Assembly (NCBI GenBank): GCA_913777665.1
Contig: CAJYTF010000017.1
Coordinates: 1-64,000 of the forward strand
Length of the DNA stretch: 64,000 nucleotides
Reading direction: 5' to 3'
Origin: an uncultured Myroides sp.
GTDB taxonomy: Bacteria; Bacteroidota; Bacteroidia; Flavobacteriales; Flavobacteriaceae
The translations under genes were made by a program, and so were the position numbers. Shown here piece by piece: positions 27,781 through 37,398 of this stretch. The stretch's first letter is position 1. Each line of letters starts with the position of its first letter. The notes below the pieces were generated by a model. The model was given only the letters and a program-made list of their open reading frames with translations. It searched no databases and was not told the DNA's origin.

Positions 27781-28149
27781 ATGTTAATACCTCATTTTTA
27801 CAGCGTAAAAGAATTTAATTTTACAGACAACCAGTTAAAAGCGATTATTGAATTAAACCCTGAACATGATGTTTTTAAAGGGCATTTTCCTAATAATCCG
27901 GTAACGCCTGGAGTTTGTATGCTGCAAATTTTAAAGGAGTTAACAGAACAGGCAACTAATACAAATTTGTTTATAAAAGAATGCAGCAATGTAAAGTTTA
28001 TGACATTGATAAATCCTGAAGTTAATCCAATTCTGGAAATTTCAATCGATATCAATCAAGTAGAGGAAAGCTTTAAAATTAAGGCTTCGGCTAGTTTTAA
28101 TGAAACCGTTGCGCTTAAAGTAAATGCTTTGCTAACCCAGCAATTATAA
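27781..28149 (+). CDS. Hotdog-fold 3-hydroxyacyl-ACP dehydratase (FabZ-like)
   Basis: 122 residues. HDVFKGHFPNNPVTPGVCMLQIL is the FabZ/FabA active-site segment with catalytic His in GHFP. It lacks the C-terminal extension of full-length FabZ. It is the third hotdog protein of the cluster and the most canonical. The stop overlaps the glycosyltransferase start (TAATG). Confidence 0.83.
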   Translation: MLIPHFYSVKEFNFTDNQLKAIIELNPEHDVFKGHFPNNPVTPGVCMLQILKELTEQATNTNLFIKECSNVKFMTLINPEVNPILEISIDINQVEESFKIKASASFNETVALKVNALLTQQL

Positions 28150-29315
28150 TGAATACCGTGCAAAATAATAAAACGTGGTGCGTAATTATTCCTACCTATA
28201 ACAATGCGAAAACTTTAAAGCGCGTTATAGACGGAGTTTTAAATTATACCAACCATATTTTTATTGTTAACGATGGAAGCACCGACAAAACTGCCGATAT
28301 TCTTGAAAACTACAAGCAACTTTACATTTTAAATGTTCCGCAAAACAAAGGCAAGGGAAACGCTTTGCAAATGGGCTTTAAAAAAGCATTGGCGCTAAAT
28401 TACGATTATGCCTTAACGATCGATTCAGATGGGCAACATTATCCTTCGGATATTCCTGTTTTTTTAGAGGAATTAAATGCAACAACCGAACCGATTTTGT
28501 TGATTGGAAGCCGAAACATGACGCACGAAAGTGTGCCGAAAAAAAGCAGTTTCGGAAACCGATTTTCTAATTTTTGGTTTCAGTTTGAAACAGGAATTAA
28601 ACTGACAGATACACAATCAGGCTATCGCTTGTATCCGTTGAAACATCTTCCAAAAAGATTTTTTACTAAAAAATTCGAGTTTGAAATTGAAGTAATCGTG
28701 CGTACAGCATGGAAAAACATACTCGTAAAAAATGTTCCAATTCAGGTTCTGTACGATCCTAACGAGCGCGTTTCACATTTTCGTCCGTTTCGTGATTTTA
28801 CCCGTATAAGCATCCTAAATACAGTGCTGGTTTTGATTACGCTGTTGTACATTAAACCGAGAAATATCCTTTTAAAATTCAAAAAAAAAAGTTTTAAGGC
28901 TTTTTTAAAGGAAGATATTTTACAGACCAACGACACCAACGAAGTAAAAGCAGCATCGCTTGCATTGGGTGTTTTTATTGGAATTGTTCCTGTTTGGGGT
29001 TTTCAAACATTTTTGTCGATTTTTTTGGCAGCGATTTTCAAGTTAAACAAAACCATTTCGTTTGTAGGATCAAACATCAGCCTGCCGCCGTTTATTCCGT
29101 TTATTGTACTGGCATCGCTAAAAGTTGGGAGTTTTTTTGTAGGAGAAAGTGGCGAAATTCTGATAGATTTTGATAACATTTCGTTCAATTCCATAAAAAA
29201 CCATTTACTGCAATATATTGTCGGAAGCACAATTTTGGCTACATTTATGGCTGTTTTGTTAGGATTGATTTGTTACGTAATCCTTAATTTTTACAACCGA
29301 AAAGCAACTGCATAA
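28149..29315 (+). CDS. Glycosyltransferase family 2 fused to DUF2062
   Basis: 388 residues. The N-terminal GT-A domain has IIPTYNNAKTLKRVID, VNDGSTDKT and the metal-binding DSDGQH, as in dolichyl-phosphate mannosyltransferase-like enzymes. Residues from about 265 carry a membrane-spanning DUF2062 (GVFIGIVPVWGFQTFLSIFLA). The pair recurs in flexirubin clusters of Bacteroidota. It may glycosylate a lipid carrier, but the substrate is unknown. It is coupled by TAATG overlaps on both sides. Confidence 0.85.
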   Translation: MNTVQNNKTWCVIIPTYNNAKTLKRVIDGVLNYTNHIFIVNDGSTDKTADILENYKQLYILNVPQNKGKGNALQMGFKKALALNYDYALTIDSDGQHYPSDIPVFLEELNATTEPILLIGSRNMTHESVPKKSSFGNRFSNFWFQFETGIKLTDTQSGYRLYPLKHLPKRFFTKKFEFEIEVIVRTAWKNILVKNVPIQVLYDPNERVSHFRPFRDFTRISILNTVLVLITLLYIKPRNILLKFKKKSFKAFLKEDILQTNDTNEVKAASLALGVFIGIVPVWGFQTFLSIFLAAIFKLNKTISFVGSNISLPPFIPFIVLASLKVGSFFVGESGEILIDFDNISFNSIKNHLLQYIVGSTILATFMAVLLGLICYVILNFYNRKATA

Positions 29316-32300
29316 TGTTTAACGGATTTTATTATTTGTTTCAAAAAATTCAGAAATATCCTAAAACAGCACTTTTAAGTTCGTTGTTTTTTTTGGTGTG
29401 CTCGGTTTTTATCCTTCAAAAAATCACTTTTAACGAAGATATTACACGGATTATTCCAAGCAATAAAACCAATAACAACACAGCCCAGGTTATTAGCGAA
29501 ATGAATTTTACCGATAAAATTGCGGTAATCTTTAAAAAGAAAATAGGAGCTGATAATGATGATTTAATCAGTGCTGCCGAATCTCTTACTGATACACTAC
29601 CTGTTGTAAAAGACTATTATTTGTTGGTTCAGGGAACGTTGAACGAAGATCTTTTTCAGGAATCTTTTCATTTTGTGTACGAAAATTTACCGATTTATCT
29701 GAACGAAGCCGATTATAAAACCATCGACCAAAAACTGAATAATGACAGCCTTTCCAAGCAAATTCAGCAGAATTACGAAACATTGTTAAGTGGCAATGCA
29801 GCTTTTATGAAAGATGTTGTGGTTGATGATCCTTTGCAACTATCATTTTTAGCGTTGAAGAAACTACAGCAATTTCAAGGTAACGGCGATTATAAGTTTC
29901 AAGATGGATATTTATTTACGCAGGATGAAGAAAAAATTGTGTTGTTTATTAATCCAAAATATGGCGGAAGCGAAACGCAACACAATGAAGTTTTCGTAGA
30001 AAAACTTAATACTTTAAAACAACACATTTCAGATAAAAACTCAAAAGTTGAGGTACAGTATTTTGGTTCGCCATTTATTGCCGTTGCCAATGCACAACAA
30101 ATAAAAAGCGATATTTTAACTACGGTAGCCATATCGGTTTCGGCTTTAATGCTGCTGTTAATTTTTTATTACAGAAATTGGCTGGTTCCCATAATTGTAA
30201 TGATTCCAACGGTTTTTGGTGGATTATTTGGGTTGTTGTGCCTGTATTTTTTACGGACAGAAATTTCGGCGATTTCGTTATCAATCGCTGCCATTTTAAT
30301 AGGAATTACTATTGATTATGCGCTGCATTTTTTAACGCATTCCAAGAACACACAAAGTATGCAAGGGTTGTTTAAAGATGTTGCGAAACCTCTTTTAATG
30401 AGCAGTTCTACTACAGCAGTTGCTTTTTTATGTTTGCTTTTTGTTCATTCGGATGCATTGATTGATTTGGGAATTTTTGCAAGTATTTCGGTTGTTGCAA
30501 CAGCTGTTTTTACGTTGATTATTTTACCGCATATTTATAAAGGAAAGACCTTAAAACACAGCCATGCGATTGATAAAATTGCAAAATATCCGTTTGAAAA
30601 AAATAAGGTTTTAATTGCCTTTACACTGCTTTTGGTTGTAATGAGCGCTTTTACCTATCATAAAGTACAGTTCGATGGCGATTTGTCTAAAATTAATTTC
30701 ATGCCTGCGGAACAGCAACTGGTTGAAAAAGAATTGTATGCAGATAATAAAATTGCCAAGAGTTTATTTGTAGTTGCTTATAATGAAAACGAAGATCGAG
30801 TTTTAGAAGATAATCAACAGATCTTCAGTAAACTGCAATCAAATAATTATGTAAGCAATGTGCAATCGGTAAGTAGTTTGGTTCCGTCGAAAGCAGAACA
30901 ATTAAAAGCTATTGATCGTTGGAAACAGTTTTGGAATCCTTCTAAAATTAATCAAACGGTACAAGAAATCGAAACAAAAAGTGTAATACAAGGATTTAAT
31001 GCACAGACGCACGCTTCATTTTATCAATTACTAGGAAAAGATTTTTCAACCATAAATTTGGGATCGTTAAAGCAGTTTAACCAACAATTGTATAACGAAT
31101 TTGTTCATGGAACAAACCGATATTTATTATCTACCGTTGTAACGATCGATCCAAAAAACCGTGATGCATTTGTAAAGAATTTCGAGAAAGAAAATCAAGG
31201 AAAACAAGTGCTTTTAATCGACCGCCAAGCCTTGAACGAACAATATTTAGGCTTTTTGGTGAACGATTTTAATTCGTTGGTTTCGTATTCATTCATTGCT
31301 GTTTTTGTAATTCTTTTTATTTTTTACAGAAGAATTGAATTGGTCATAACAGCATCAATTCCTATTGCTTTAACGGGCTTTATTACCGCAGGTTTAATGG
31401 GATTGTTGAATATTCCGTTTAATATTTTCAGCACTATAGTTTGTACATTGGTTTTTGGTCACGGAATCGATTTTACCATTTTTATGACCAGCGCGCTACA
31501 AAAACAATATACCGATGGAAAAAACGAAATGCCTTTGTATCGAACCTCAATTATTCTGGCTGTTTTAACAACAATTCTGGCTATTGGGGCGTTGATATTT
31601 GCGCAACATCCTGCATTAAAGTCAATCGCATTAATCGCACTAATCGGTGTAAGTGTGGCAGTTTTGGTAACTTTCGTATTGTATCCGCTGTTATTTAAGT
31701 TTTTGTTTTTCAATCGAGTAAAAAAAGGATTGTCGCCAACCACACTACTACTTAGTGTTCGATCAATTTTAATGTTTACCTATTATGCCATTGCCAGTTT
31801 AATTGTATCGGTTTTTATGCGTGTTTTTTTCTGGATTTTACCTATATCAAAGCGCAAAAAATGGCATTTTTTCAGCAGTGTAATGTCGGCTTATATGAAA
31901 TCGGTTTTGCACTTAAATCCTGCTGCAAGTAAAAAAATCTTCCACAAAGAACGCTTGCAAAAACAGTCGGTAATCATATCAAACCATACCTCGTTTTTAG
32001 ATTCGTTAACCATTGGAATGATGTATTCTAAAGTGGTTTACATTGTGAACGACTGGGTTTATAAATCGCCGGTTTTTGGCAGAGCGGTAAAGTTTTTAGG
32101 CTTTTATCCGGCAACGAAAGGAATAGCGCAAGGATTGGTTCCGTTAGAAGAACGCATTGGGAACGATTTTTCTGTCATGGTTTTTCCCGAAGGGACCCGC
32201 TCGCGAACATCAGAAATTGGTCGTTTTCACAAAGGAGCTTTTTTTATGGCAGAAGAATTAAATTTGCCCATTCAGCCTGTTTATATCCACGGAAATGCCG

Positions 32301-32959
32301 ATTTGCTGCCTAAAGGCGATTTTGTTATTTACAACACAAATTGCCATGTGTATGTGGGCGAACCTATAGATTTAAACGATGAACGTTTTGGAAATTCGTA
32401 TGCAGGTCGAACCAAAAAAATAAGTCGATTTTTTAAAGAAGAATACAATAAGATCCGTTTAAATGCAGAAGATGCCGATTATTTTAAACAGAAACTATTC
32501 TTGAATTTTTTGTATAAAGAACACGGAATTTTAAAGTCTGTTAAGAAAGATTTTAGTCTGAATAAAGCAATCTATCATCAGTTGTTTTATTTAATTAGTG
32601 ATAAAGGTTCGATTGCACACATAACAACCGATTTTGGGCAGCTTGATTTTCTTTTGGTCAATCAATTCCCATCAAGAAAAGTGCATACCTATAATTTAAA
32701 CGAAGAACACCGATCAATAGCGAAAGCAAGTTACATCAACCAAAAATTTAAGGTAAAATATGCCGATGATTTGGCGGAAATTTGGCAAAACAGCAATGTG
32801 TTGATACTTTCTCATCTACAGCAGTTTAACAACGATATTCCGCAAAACATCAACCAAATTGTAGTAGTTTGTTGTAAATTTAAACCAAATTTTACGGGTT
32901 TTACACAAACGCATGATGAATTAAAAATACAGGTATTCCAACGTAATGAAAAAAACTAA
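29315..32959 (+). CDS. MMPL/RND-type exporter fused to a PlsC-like acyltransferase
   Basis: 1214 residues. Residues 1 to about 830 form an MMPL/RND transporter with two repeats of membrane helices around large periplasmic loops. Residues about 885-1060 form an acyltransferase domain with NHTSFLD (near 890) and FPEGTRSR (near 957). A further C-terminal region of about 150 residues resembles a methyltransferase-like or unknown domain. The fusion would couple lipid acylation to export of the pigment. It overlaps both neighbours (1 bp and 14 bp). Confidence 0.85.
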   Translation: MFNGFYYLFQKIQKYPKTALLSSLFFLVCSVFILQKITFNEDITRIIPSNKTNNNTAQVISEMNFTDKIAVIFKKKIGADNDDLISAAESLTDTLPVVKDYYLLVQGTLNEDLFQESFHFVYENLPIYLNEADYKTIDQKLNNDSLSKQIQQNYETLLSGNAAFMKDVVVDDPLQLSFLALKKLQQFQGNGDYKFQDGYLFTQDEEKIVLFINPKYGGSETQHNEVFVEKLNTLKQHISDKNSKVEVQYFGSPFIAVANAQQIKSDILTTVAISVSALMLLLIFYYRNWLVPIIVMIPTVFGGLFGLLCLYFLRTEISAISLSIAAILIGITIDYALHFLTHSKNTQSMQGLFKDVAKPLLMSSSTTAVAFLCLLFVHSDALIDLGIFASISVVATAVFTLIILPHIYKGKTLKHSHAIDKIAKYPFEKNKVLIAFTLLLVVMSAFTYHKVQFDGDLSKINFMPAEQQLVEKELYADNKIAKSLFVVAYNENEDRVLEDNQQIFSKLQSNNYVSNVQSVSSLVPSKAEQLKAIDRWKQFWNPSKINQTVQEIETKSVIQGFNAQTHASFYQLLGKDFSTINLGSLKQFNQQLYNEFVHGTNRYLLSTVVTIDPKNRDAFVKNFEKENQGKQVLLIDRQALNEQYLGFLVNDFNSLVSYSFIAVFVILFIFYRRIELVITASIPIALTGFITAGLMGLLNIPFNIFSTIVCTLVFGHGIDFTIFMTSALQKQYTDGKNEMPLYRTSIILAVLTTILAIGALIFAQHPALKSIALIALIGVSVAVLVTFVLYPLLFKFLFFNRVKKGLSPTTLLLSVRSILMFTYYAIASLIVSVFMRVFFWILPISKRKKWHFFSSVMSAYMKSVLHLNPAASKKIFHKERLQKQSVIISNHTSFLDSLTIGMMYSKVVYIVNDWVYKSPVFGRAVKFLGFYPATKGIAQGLVPLEERIGNDFSVMVFPEGTRSRTSEIGRFHKGAFFMAEELNLPIQPVYIHGNADLLPKGDFVIYNTNCHVYVGEPIDLNDERFGNSYAGRTKKISRFFKEEYNKIRLNAEDADYFKQKLFLNFLYKEHGILKSVKKDFSLNKAIYHQLFYLISDKGSIAHITTDFGQLDFLLVNQFPSRKVHTYNLNEEHRSIAKASYINQKFKVKYADDLAEIWQNSNVLILSHLQQFNNDIPQNINQIVVVCCKFKPNFTGFTQTHDELKIQVFQRNEKN

Positions 32960-34472
32960 AACATACGATGTTGTGGTAATTGGCAGCGGTTTGGGTGGCT
33001 TGGTTTCGGCATTATTGCTGGCACAAGAAGGCAAAAAAGTGTGTGTTTTAGAGAAGAATAATCAGTACGGTGGTAATTTACAAACGTTTGTTCGTGATAA
33101 AACCATTTTCGACACCGGCGTTCATTATATTGGAGCATTGAATAAAGACGAAAATTTAGGTCGATATTTTTCTTACCTAAGCATTTTGAACGATTTAGAT
33201 TTATCGCAATTAGATCAAAATCAGTTCGATGTGATCAGTTTTGGCAATGAAACCATTCAATATCCTCAAGCGCAAGGTTATGATAATTTTGTAAAACAAT
33301 TGTTGGTTTATTTTCCAGACGAAGAACAAGCGTTAAAAAAGTATATTGAAACCATTCGGTTTTATTGTGATCAATTTCCGTTGTATAACCTAAAAAATAA
33401 TACAGGTTATAACGAAGAAATTATGCAACATTCGGTTGAAAGTGTACTAAATTCAATCACTTCAAACAAAAAACTACAAGCCGTTTTATTGGGAAACAGT
33501 TTTTTGTATGCAATAAAATCAACCGAAACGCCTTTTTATGTCCATGCCTTAACGGTAAATTCATATATACAAAGTTCGTGGCGTTGCGTAAAAGGTGGAA
33601 GTCAGATTACCAAAGCATTTATAAAGCAATTACGTAGTTTTAATGTCGATTTATTTAAACATCAAAAAGTTGAAAAACTCAATTTTACAGAGAATGTTTT
33701 AGAAAGTTGCGAAACGGTTGACTGTATTTACAAAGCCGAACAGTTTGTTTCTGATATCGATTTAAAACAACTCTTTTCGATGTTTAATGAGGAAAATCAG
33801 CGAAAACCTTATATAAAACGAATTAATCAGCTAAAGAACGGACCATCGGTTTTTTCGGTTCATATCGTTTTAAAACCAAATTCGGTTCCTTATTTCAATC
33901 ACAATATTTATCATTTTGAAAAGGAAACTAACGTATTTTCGTACAAAAATAATTGGATCGATAATAAACCGCAATCTGTTGTAATTACTACCAATCCGCA
34001 CAACAAAAACGAGGAATTTGCACAATGCATTTCGTTAATGACGTATATGGATTTTGAGCAGGTTGAAAAATGGCAGCAAACTTTTAATACGGTTAGAAAT
34101 GAAAACGATCGCGGAAGTGATTACGAACAATTTAAAAATGAAATTGTAACCGAATTATTGCAGATTTTAGAAAAATACTTTCCGAGTATTCAAGATAAAA
34201 TTATTTCTACACATACGTCTTCACCGCTTTCATATCGAGATTATATTGGTACTTTAGACGGAACCATGTACGGTTTTGAAAAAGAAGCAGCACAACCTTT
34301 AAAAACTATGATTTCGCCTAAAACAAAAATCGATAATTTGTTTTTAACCGGACAAAATGTACGTTTGCACGGCATTTTAGGCGTTACGATTACCGGTTTT
34401 TTAACGGTTGCCGAAATGGTTGGTAAAGATTATTTTTTTGATAAAGTGTTTAAAAAAGTAGGGTATGAGTAA
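32946..34472 (+). CDS. Phytoene-desaturase-like FAD-dependent oxidoreductase
   Basis: 508 residues with VVVIGSGLGGLVSALLLAQEGKKVCVLEKNNQYGGN, the CrtI/CrtISO-type dinucleotide fold with GxGxxG at 13-18, and a C-terminal FAD contact (LFLTGQNVRLHGILGVTITG). In carotenoid pathways relatives desaturate or isomerise polyenes. Here it may adjust the polyene geometry or oxidise the chain. Starts within the preceding gene, overlapping by 14 bp, and overlaps the next by 8 bp. Confidence 0.85.
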   Translation: MKKTKTYDVVVIGSGLGGLVSALLLAQEGKKVCVLEKNNQYGGNLQTFVRDKTIFDTGVHYIGALNKDENLGRYFSYLSILNDLDLSQLDQNQFDVISFGNETIQYPQAQGYDNFVKQLLVYFPDEEQALKKYIETIRFYCDQFPLYNLKNNTGYNEEIMQHSVESVLNSITSNKKLQAVLLGNSFLYAIKSTETPFYVHALTVNSYIQSSWRCVKGGSQITKAFIKQLRSFNVDLFKHQKVEKLNFTENVLESCETVDCIYKAEQFVSDIDLKQLFSMFNEENQRKPYIKRINQLKNGPSVFSVHIVLKPNSVPYFNHNIYHFEKETNVFSYKNNWIDNKPQSVVITTNPHNKNEEFAQCISLMTYMDFEQVEKWQQTFNTVRNENDRGSDYEQFKNEIVTELLQILEKYFPSIQDKIISTHTSSPLSYRDYIGTLDGTMYGFEKEAAQPLKTMISPKTKIDNLFLTGQNVRLHGILGVTITGFLTVAEMVGKDYFFDKVFKKVGYE

Positions 34473-36081
34473 AAAAATATTTTCGCTTGTGTTGCTGCTT
34501 TCTTTAATAAGTTGCGGAAGCATTAAAAACTTGAAAAAAGAATCTGATTTGTTTGAAACCGAATTTGAACAGCAAAAGTTTTTAATTGAAAAAAGAGATG
34601 TTTTAAACAAATCCGTCAACGGAAACTGGCAGTTAAGAATTTCTGGAAATCCGTATGAGTTAGGCTACAAAAAAGGATTTTTAACGCAGCAGTTGTATCA
34701 AAATCAAGAAAAAATATTTTTCGGAAAGGTAGCAGAAATGATTCCGAATCCATCAAAACAAAATAAATTGCTGTACTTTTTAAAATGGTACAACCGCAAC
34801 ATTCTTTCAGCAATTCCAACTGATTTAAAACAAGAATTGTACGCTGTTTCAACTTTTGGAACGAATGAATTTGATGATATCGGCACAAAATTCGAACGTA
34901 ATTTATTGTTGCATAGTTCGCACGATATTGGTCACGCCATGCAAGATTTAATGCTGGTTGGCTGTTCATCGATCGCTTTGTGGGACAATTTTACCGAAGA
35001 CGGAAATTTACTTATTGGCAGAAATTTCGATTTTTATGTGAACGATGAATTCGCTCAAAACAAAATTGTAGAATTTATAAGTCCCGAAAGCGGTTACAAA
35101 TACGCATCGGTTACTTGGCCGGGAATGGTTGGTGTGGTTTCGGGCATGAACGAAAAAGGCTTAACGGTAACGCTGAACGCAGGAAAATCGAGCATTCCAA
35201 TGCGGGGAAAAACGCCGGTTTCTATTGTTGCGCGAAGTATTTTACAGAATGCACAAACAATTGATGAAGCGGTTGAAATTGCTGAAAAATTTGATGTTTT
35301 TGTATCGGAATCGTTTTTAATTGGCAGTGCAAAAGACAATAAAGCGGTTGTGATTGAAATGAGTCCGAAACGAATGGATGTTTACGAAACCAACAACGGC
35401 AAACTGATTTGTACCAATCATTTTCAGTCCAACGGATATAAATCAGATAAAAGAAATCAAAATCAAATTGAAGAATCTCACTCGTATTATCGATTGGAAA
35501 AATTAGAAGAATCCTTTCAAGCCGAAAAAAAATATAAGGTTAACGATGTTTTAAAGGTTTTGCGCGATGTTTCGGGCTTACAAAACGAAAATTTAGGTTT
35601 AGGAAATGAAAAAGCATTGAACCAGTTAATGGCGCATCACGCAGTGATTTTTAAACCAGCAGAATTAAAAATGTGGGTGTCAAACAATCCGTATCAGTTA
35701 GGCGCTTTTGATGCGTATGATCTAAATACCGTTTTTAAATCGAAAGAGCTAAAACCCGTAAAATCGTTGGAATTACCAAAAGATGATTTCATAAAATCGA
35801 AAGATTTCAAGCAATACAAAAAGTTTAGAGAGCTGCACAAAACGATAGAAATAGCAACAAATTCAGAAAAAATCGTTTCTAATGAAATTTTAACGGCTTA
35901 TAAAAAATCAAATCCCGAACTTTGGCTGGTTTATAAACAGTTAGGCGATTATTTTTATAGTCAGAAACAATGGCAAAATGCAGCAGAAAACTATAAAACA
36001 GCATTGCAAAAAGTAATAAGTTCTAAAGATCAGCAAAAAAGCATCGAACAAAAATTAAAGAAAACCTTGAAAAAGCTATGA
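34465..36081 (+). CDS. C45 autoproteolytic acyltransferase/hydrolase lipoprotein with C-terminal TPR-like region
   Basis: 538 residues. The lipobox LISC gives Cys 17. The central Ntn-hydrolase domain has VGCSSIALWDN, where self-cleavage before C167 would free the nucleophile, and NLLIGRNFDF follows. The family includes acyl-CoA:6-aminopenicillanate acyltransferase. The last 60 residues (ELWLVYKQLGDYFYSQKQWQNAAENY) look like a TPR. At the envelope it could transfer or hydrolyse acyl groups of the pigment. It overlaps the ligase gene by 4 bp. Confidence 0.8.
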   Translation: MSKKIFSLVLLLSLISCGSIKNLKKESDLFETEFEQQKFLIEKRDVLNKSVNGNWQLRISGNPYELGYKKGFLTQQLYQNQEKIFFGKVAEMIPNPSKQNKLLYFLKWYNRNILSAIPTDLKQELYAVSTFGTNEFDDIGTKFERNLLLHSSHDIGHAMQDLMLVGCSSIALWDNFTEDGNLLIGRNFDFYVNDEFAQNKIVEFISPESGYKYASVTWPGMVGVVSGMNEKGLTVTLNAGKSSIPMRGKTPVSIVARSILQNAQTIDEAVEIAEKFDVFVSESFLIGSAKDNKAVVIEMSPKRMDVYETNNGKLICTNHFQSNGYKSDKRNQNQIEESHSYYRLEKLEESFQAEKKYKVNDVLKVLRDVSGLQNENLGLGNEKALNQLMAHHAVIFKPAELKMWVSNNPYQLGAFDAYDLNTVFKSKELKPVKSLELPKDDFIKSKDFKQYKKFRELHKTIEIATNSEKIVSNEILTAYKKSNPELWLVYKQLGDYFYSQKQWQNAAENYKTALQKVISSKDQQKSIEQKLKKTLKKL

Positions 36082-37364
36082 TTCCCGATATAGAAACCAA
36101 AAGTATAACCGATATTGAACGTTTTCAGAATGAGCTTCTGCAAAAGCACATGGCGTATTTAATGGAACATTCGCCATTCTACCAGCGAAAATTCAAAGCT
36201 GAAAATAATCAGATTGATACCATTAAAACCATTGCAGACCTGCAAAAAATATCGGTAACCACAAAAGCCGATTTGCAAATGTATAATCACGATTTTTTCT
36301 GTGTTGATAAAACCGAAATCCGCGATTATGCAACAACTTCGGGTACTTTAGGCGATCCTGTAACTTTTGGATTAACTGATAACGATTTGGAACGTTTGGC
36401 TTATAACGAAATGCTTTCTTTTCAGTGTGCCGGAGTTCAAAAAGGCGATCTGGTACAGCTTATGACCACGATAGATCGACGTTTTATGGCGGGTTTGGCG
36501 TATTTTCTGGGTTTGCGAAAGTTGGGTGCAGGAATTGTTAGGGTAGGTGCGGGTGTTCCGCCGTTGCAGTGGGATTCTATTTTGCGCTATCAACCTAAAT
36601 ATCTAATTGCCGTGCCGTCGTTCATTTTAAAGATGATCGAATATGCCGAAGAAAATAACATCGATTATAAAAACAGTTCCGTAAAAGGAGTCATCTGCAT
36701 TGGCGAAGCGTTGCGAACAACCGATTTGCAGCCGACACTTCTGGCACAACGCATTCAGGAAAAATGGAACATCAATCTGTTTTCTACTTATGCATCAACC
36801 GAAATGAGTGCTGCTTTTACAGAATGTGATCAGTTTGCGGGCGGTCATCATCACCCGGAATTAATCATCAGTGAAATTGTCAACGAAAATAACGAACCTA
36901 TTGCCGATGGCGAATTGGGTGAATTGGTTGTAACAACACTTGGAGTAGAAGCCATGCCTTTGCTACGATTTAAAACGGGCGATATGGTGCGTAAACATTC
37001 AGAAAAATGTAAATGCGGCAGATCAACCTATCGTTTAGGTCCGGTAGAAGGTCGCAAACAACAAATGATAAAATACAAAGGTACAACGCTGTACCCGCCG
37101 GCAATGCACGATGCTGTGGCACATTTTAAAGAAATAAAACTGCATTTAATAGAAATATCATCAAACGAGATAGGTACCGATGAAATTTTGGTTCGAATTT
37201 TTTCAACCGATACATCCGATGAATTTGCAGGCAAGCTAAAAGATTATTTTAGAGCCAGATTACGTGTAACTCCGCAGATTATTTTTGAAGACGAATTAAA
37301 CTTACAAAAGATTATTTACGATCCGCTAAGCAGAAAACCAATAACATTCATAGATAAACGCTAA
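36078..37364 (+). CDS. Phenylacetate-CoA-ligase-like adenylating enzyme (aryl acid activation)
   Basis: 428 residues of the ANL superfamily, PaaK type. TTSGTLGDP is the ATP-loop, YASTEMSAAF the A5-like motif, and FKTGDMVRKH the hinge. It also has a zinc-like Cys pair (KCKCGR). It lies last in the cluster and would activate 4-coumarate from tyrosine ammonia-lyase to the adenylate for loading on CoA or ACP. The family mostly makes aryl-CoA, so direct ACP loading is inference. Confidence 0.87.
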   Translation: MIPDIETKSITDIERFQNELLQKHMAYLMEHSPFYQRKFKAENNQIDTIKTIADLQKISVTTKADLQMYNHDFFCVDKTEIRDYATTSGTLGDPVTFGLTDNDLERLAYNEMLSFQCAGVQKGDLVQLMTTIDRRFMAGLAYFLGLRKLGAGIVRVGAGVPPLQWDSILRYQPKYLIAVPSFILKMIEYAEENNIDYKNSSVKGVICIGEALRTTDLQPTLLAQRIQEKWNINLFSTYASTEMSAAFTECDQFAGGHHHPELIISEIVNENNEPIADGELGELVVTTLGVEAMPLLRFKTGDMVRKHSEKCKCGRSTYRLGPVEGRKQQMIKYKGTTLYPPAMHDAVAHFKEIKLHLIEISSNEIGTDEILVRIFSTDTSDEFAGKLKDYFRARLRVTPQIIFEDELNLQKIIYDPLSRKPITFIDKR

Positions 37365-37372
37365 CAACTTTC

Positions 37373-37380
37373 TATCTTTG
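37373..37380 (+). promoter_or_regulatory. -7 box for gltX
   Basis: TATCTTTG matches TAnnTTTG and lies 18 bp before the gltX ATG, overlapping the TTG of a longer frame. The -33 element is not clear. Confidence 0.4.
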
Positions 37381-37398
37381 AAAAAAAATACGAAAAAG

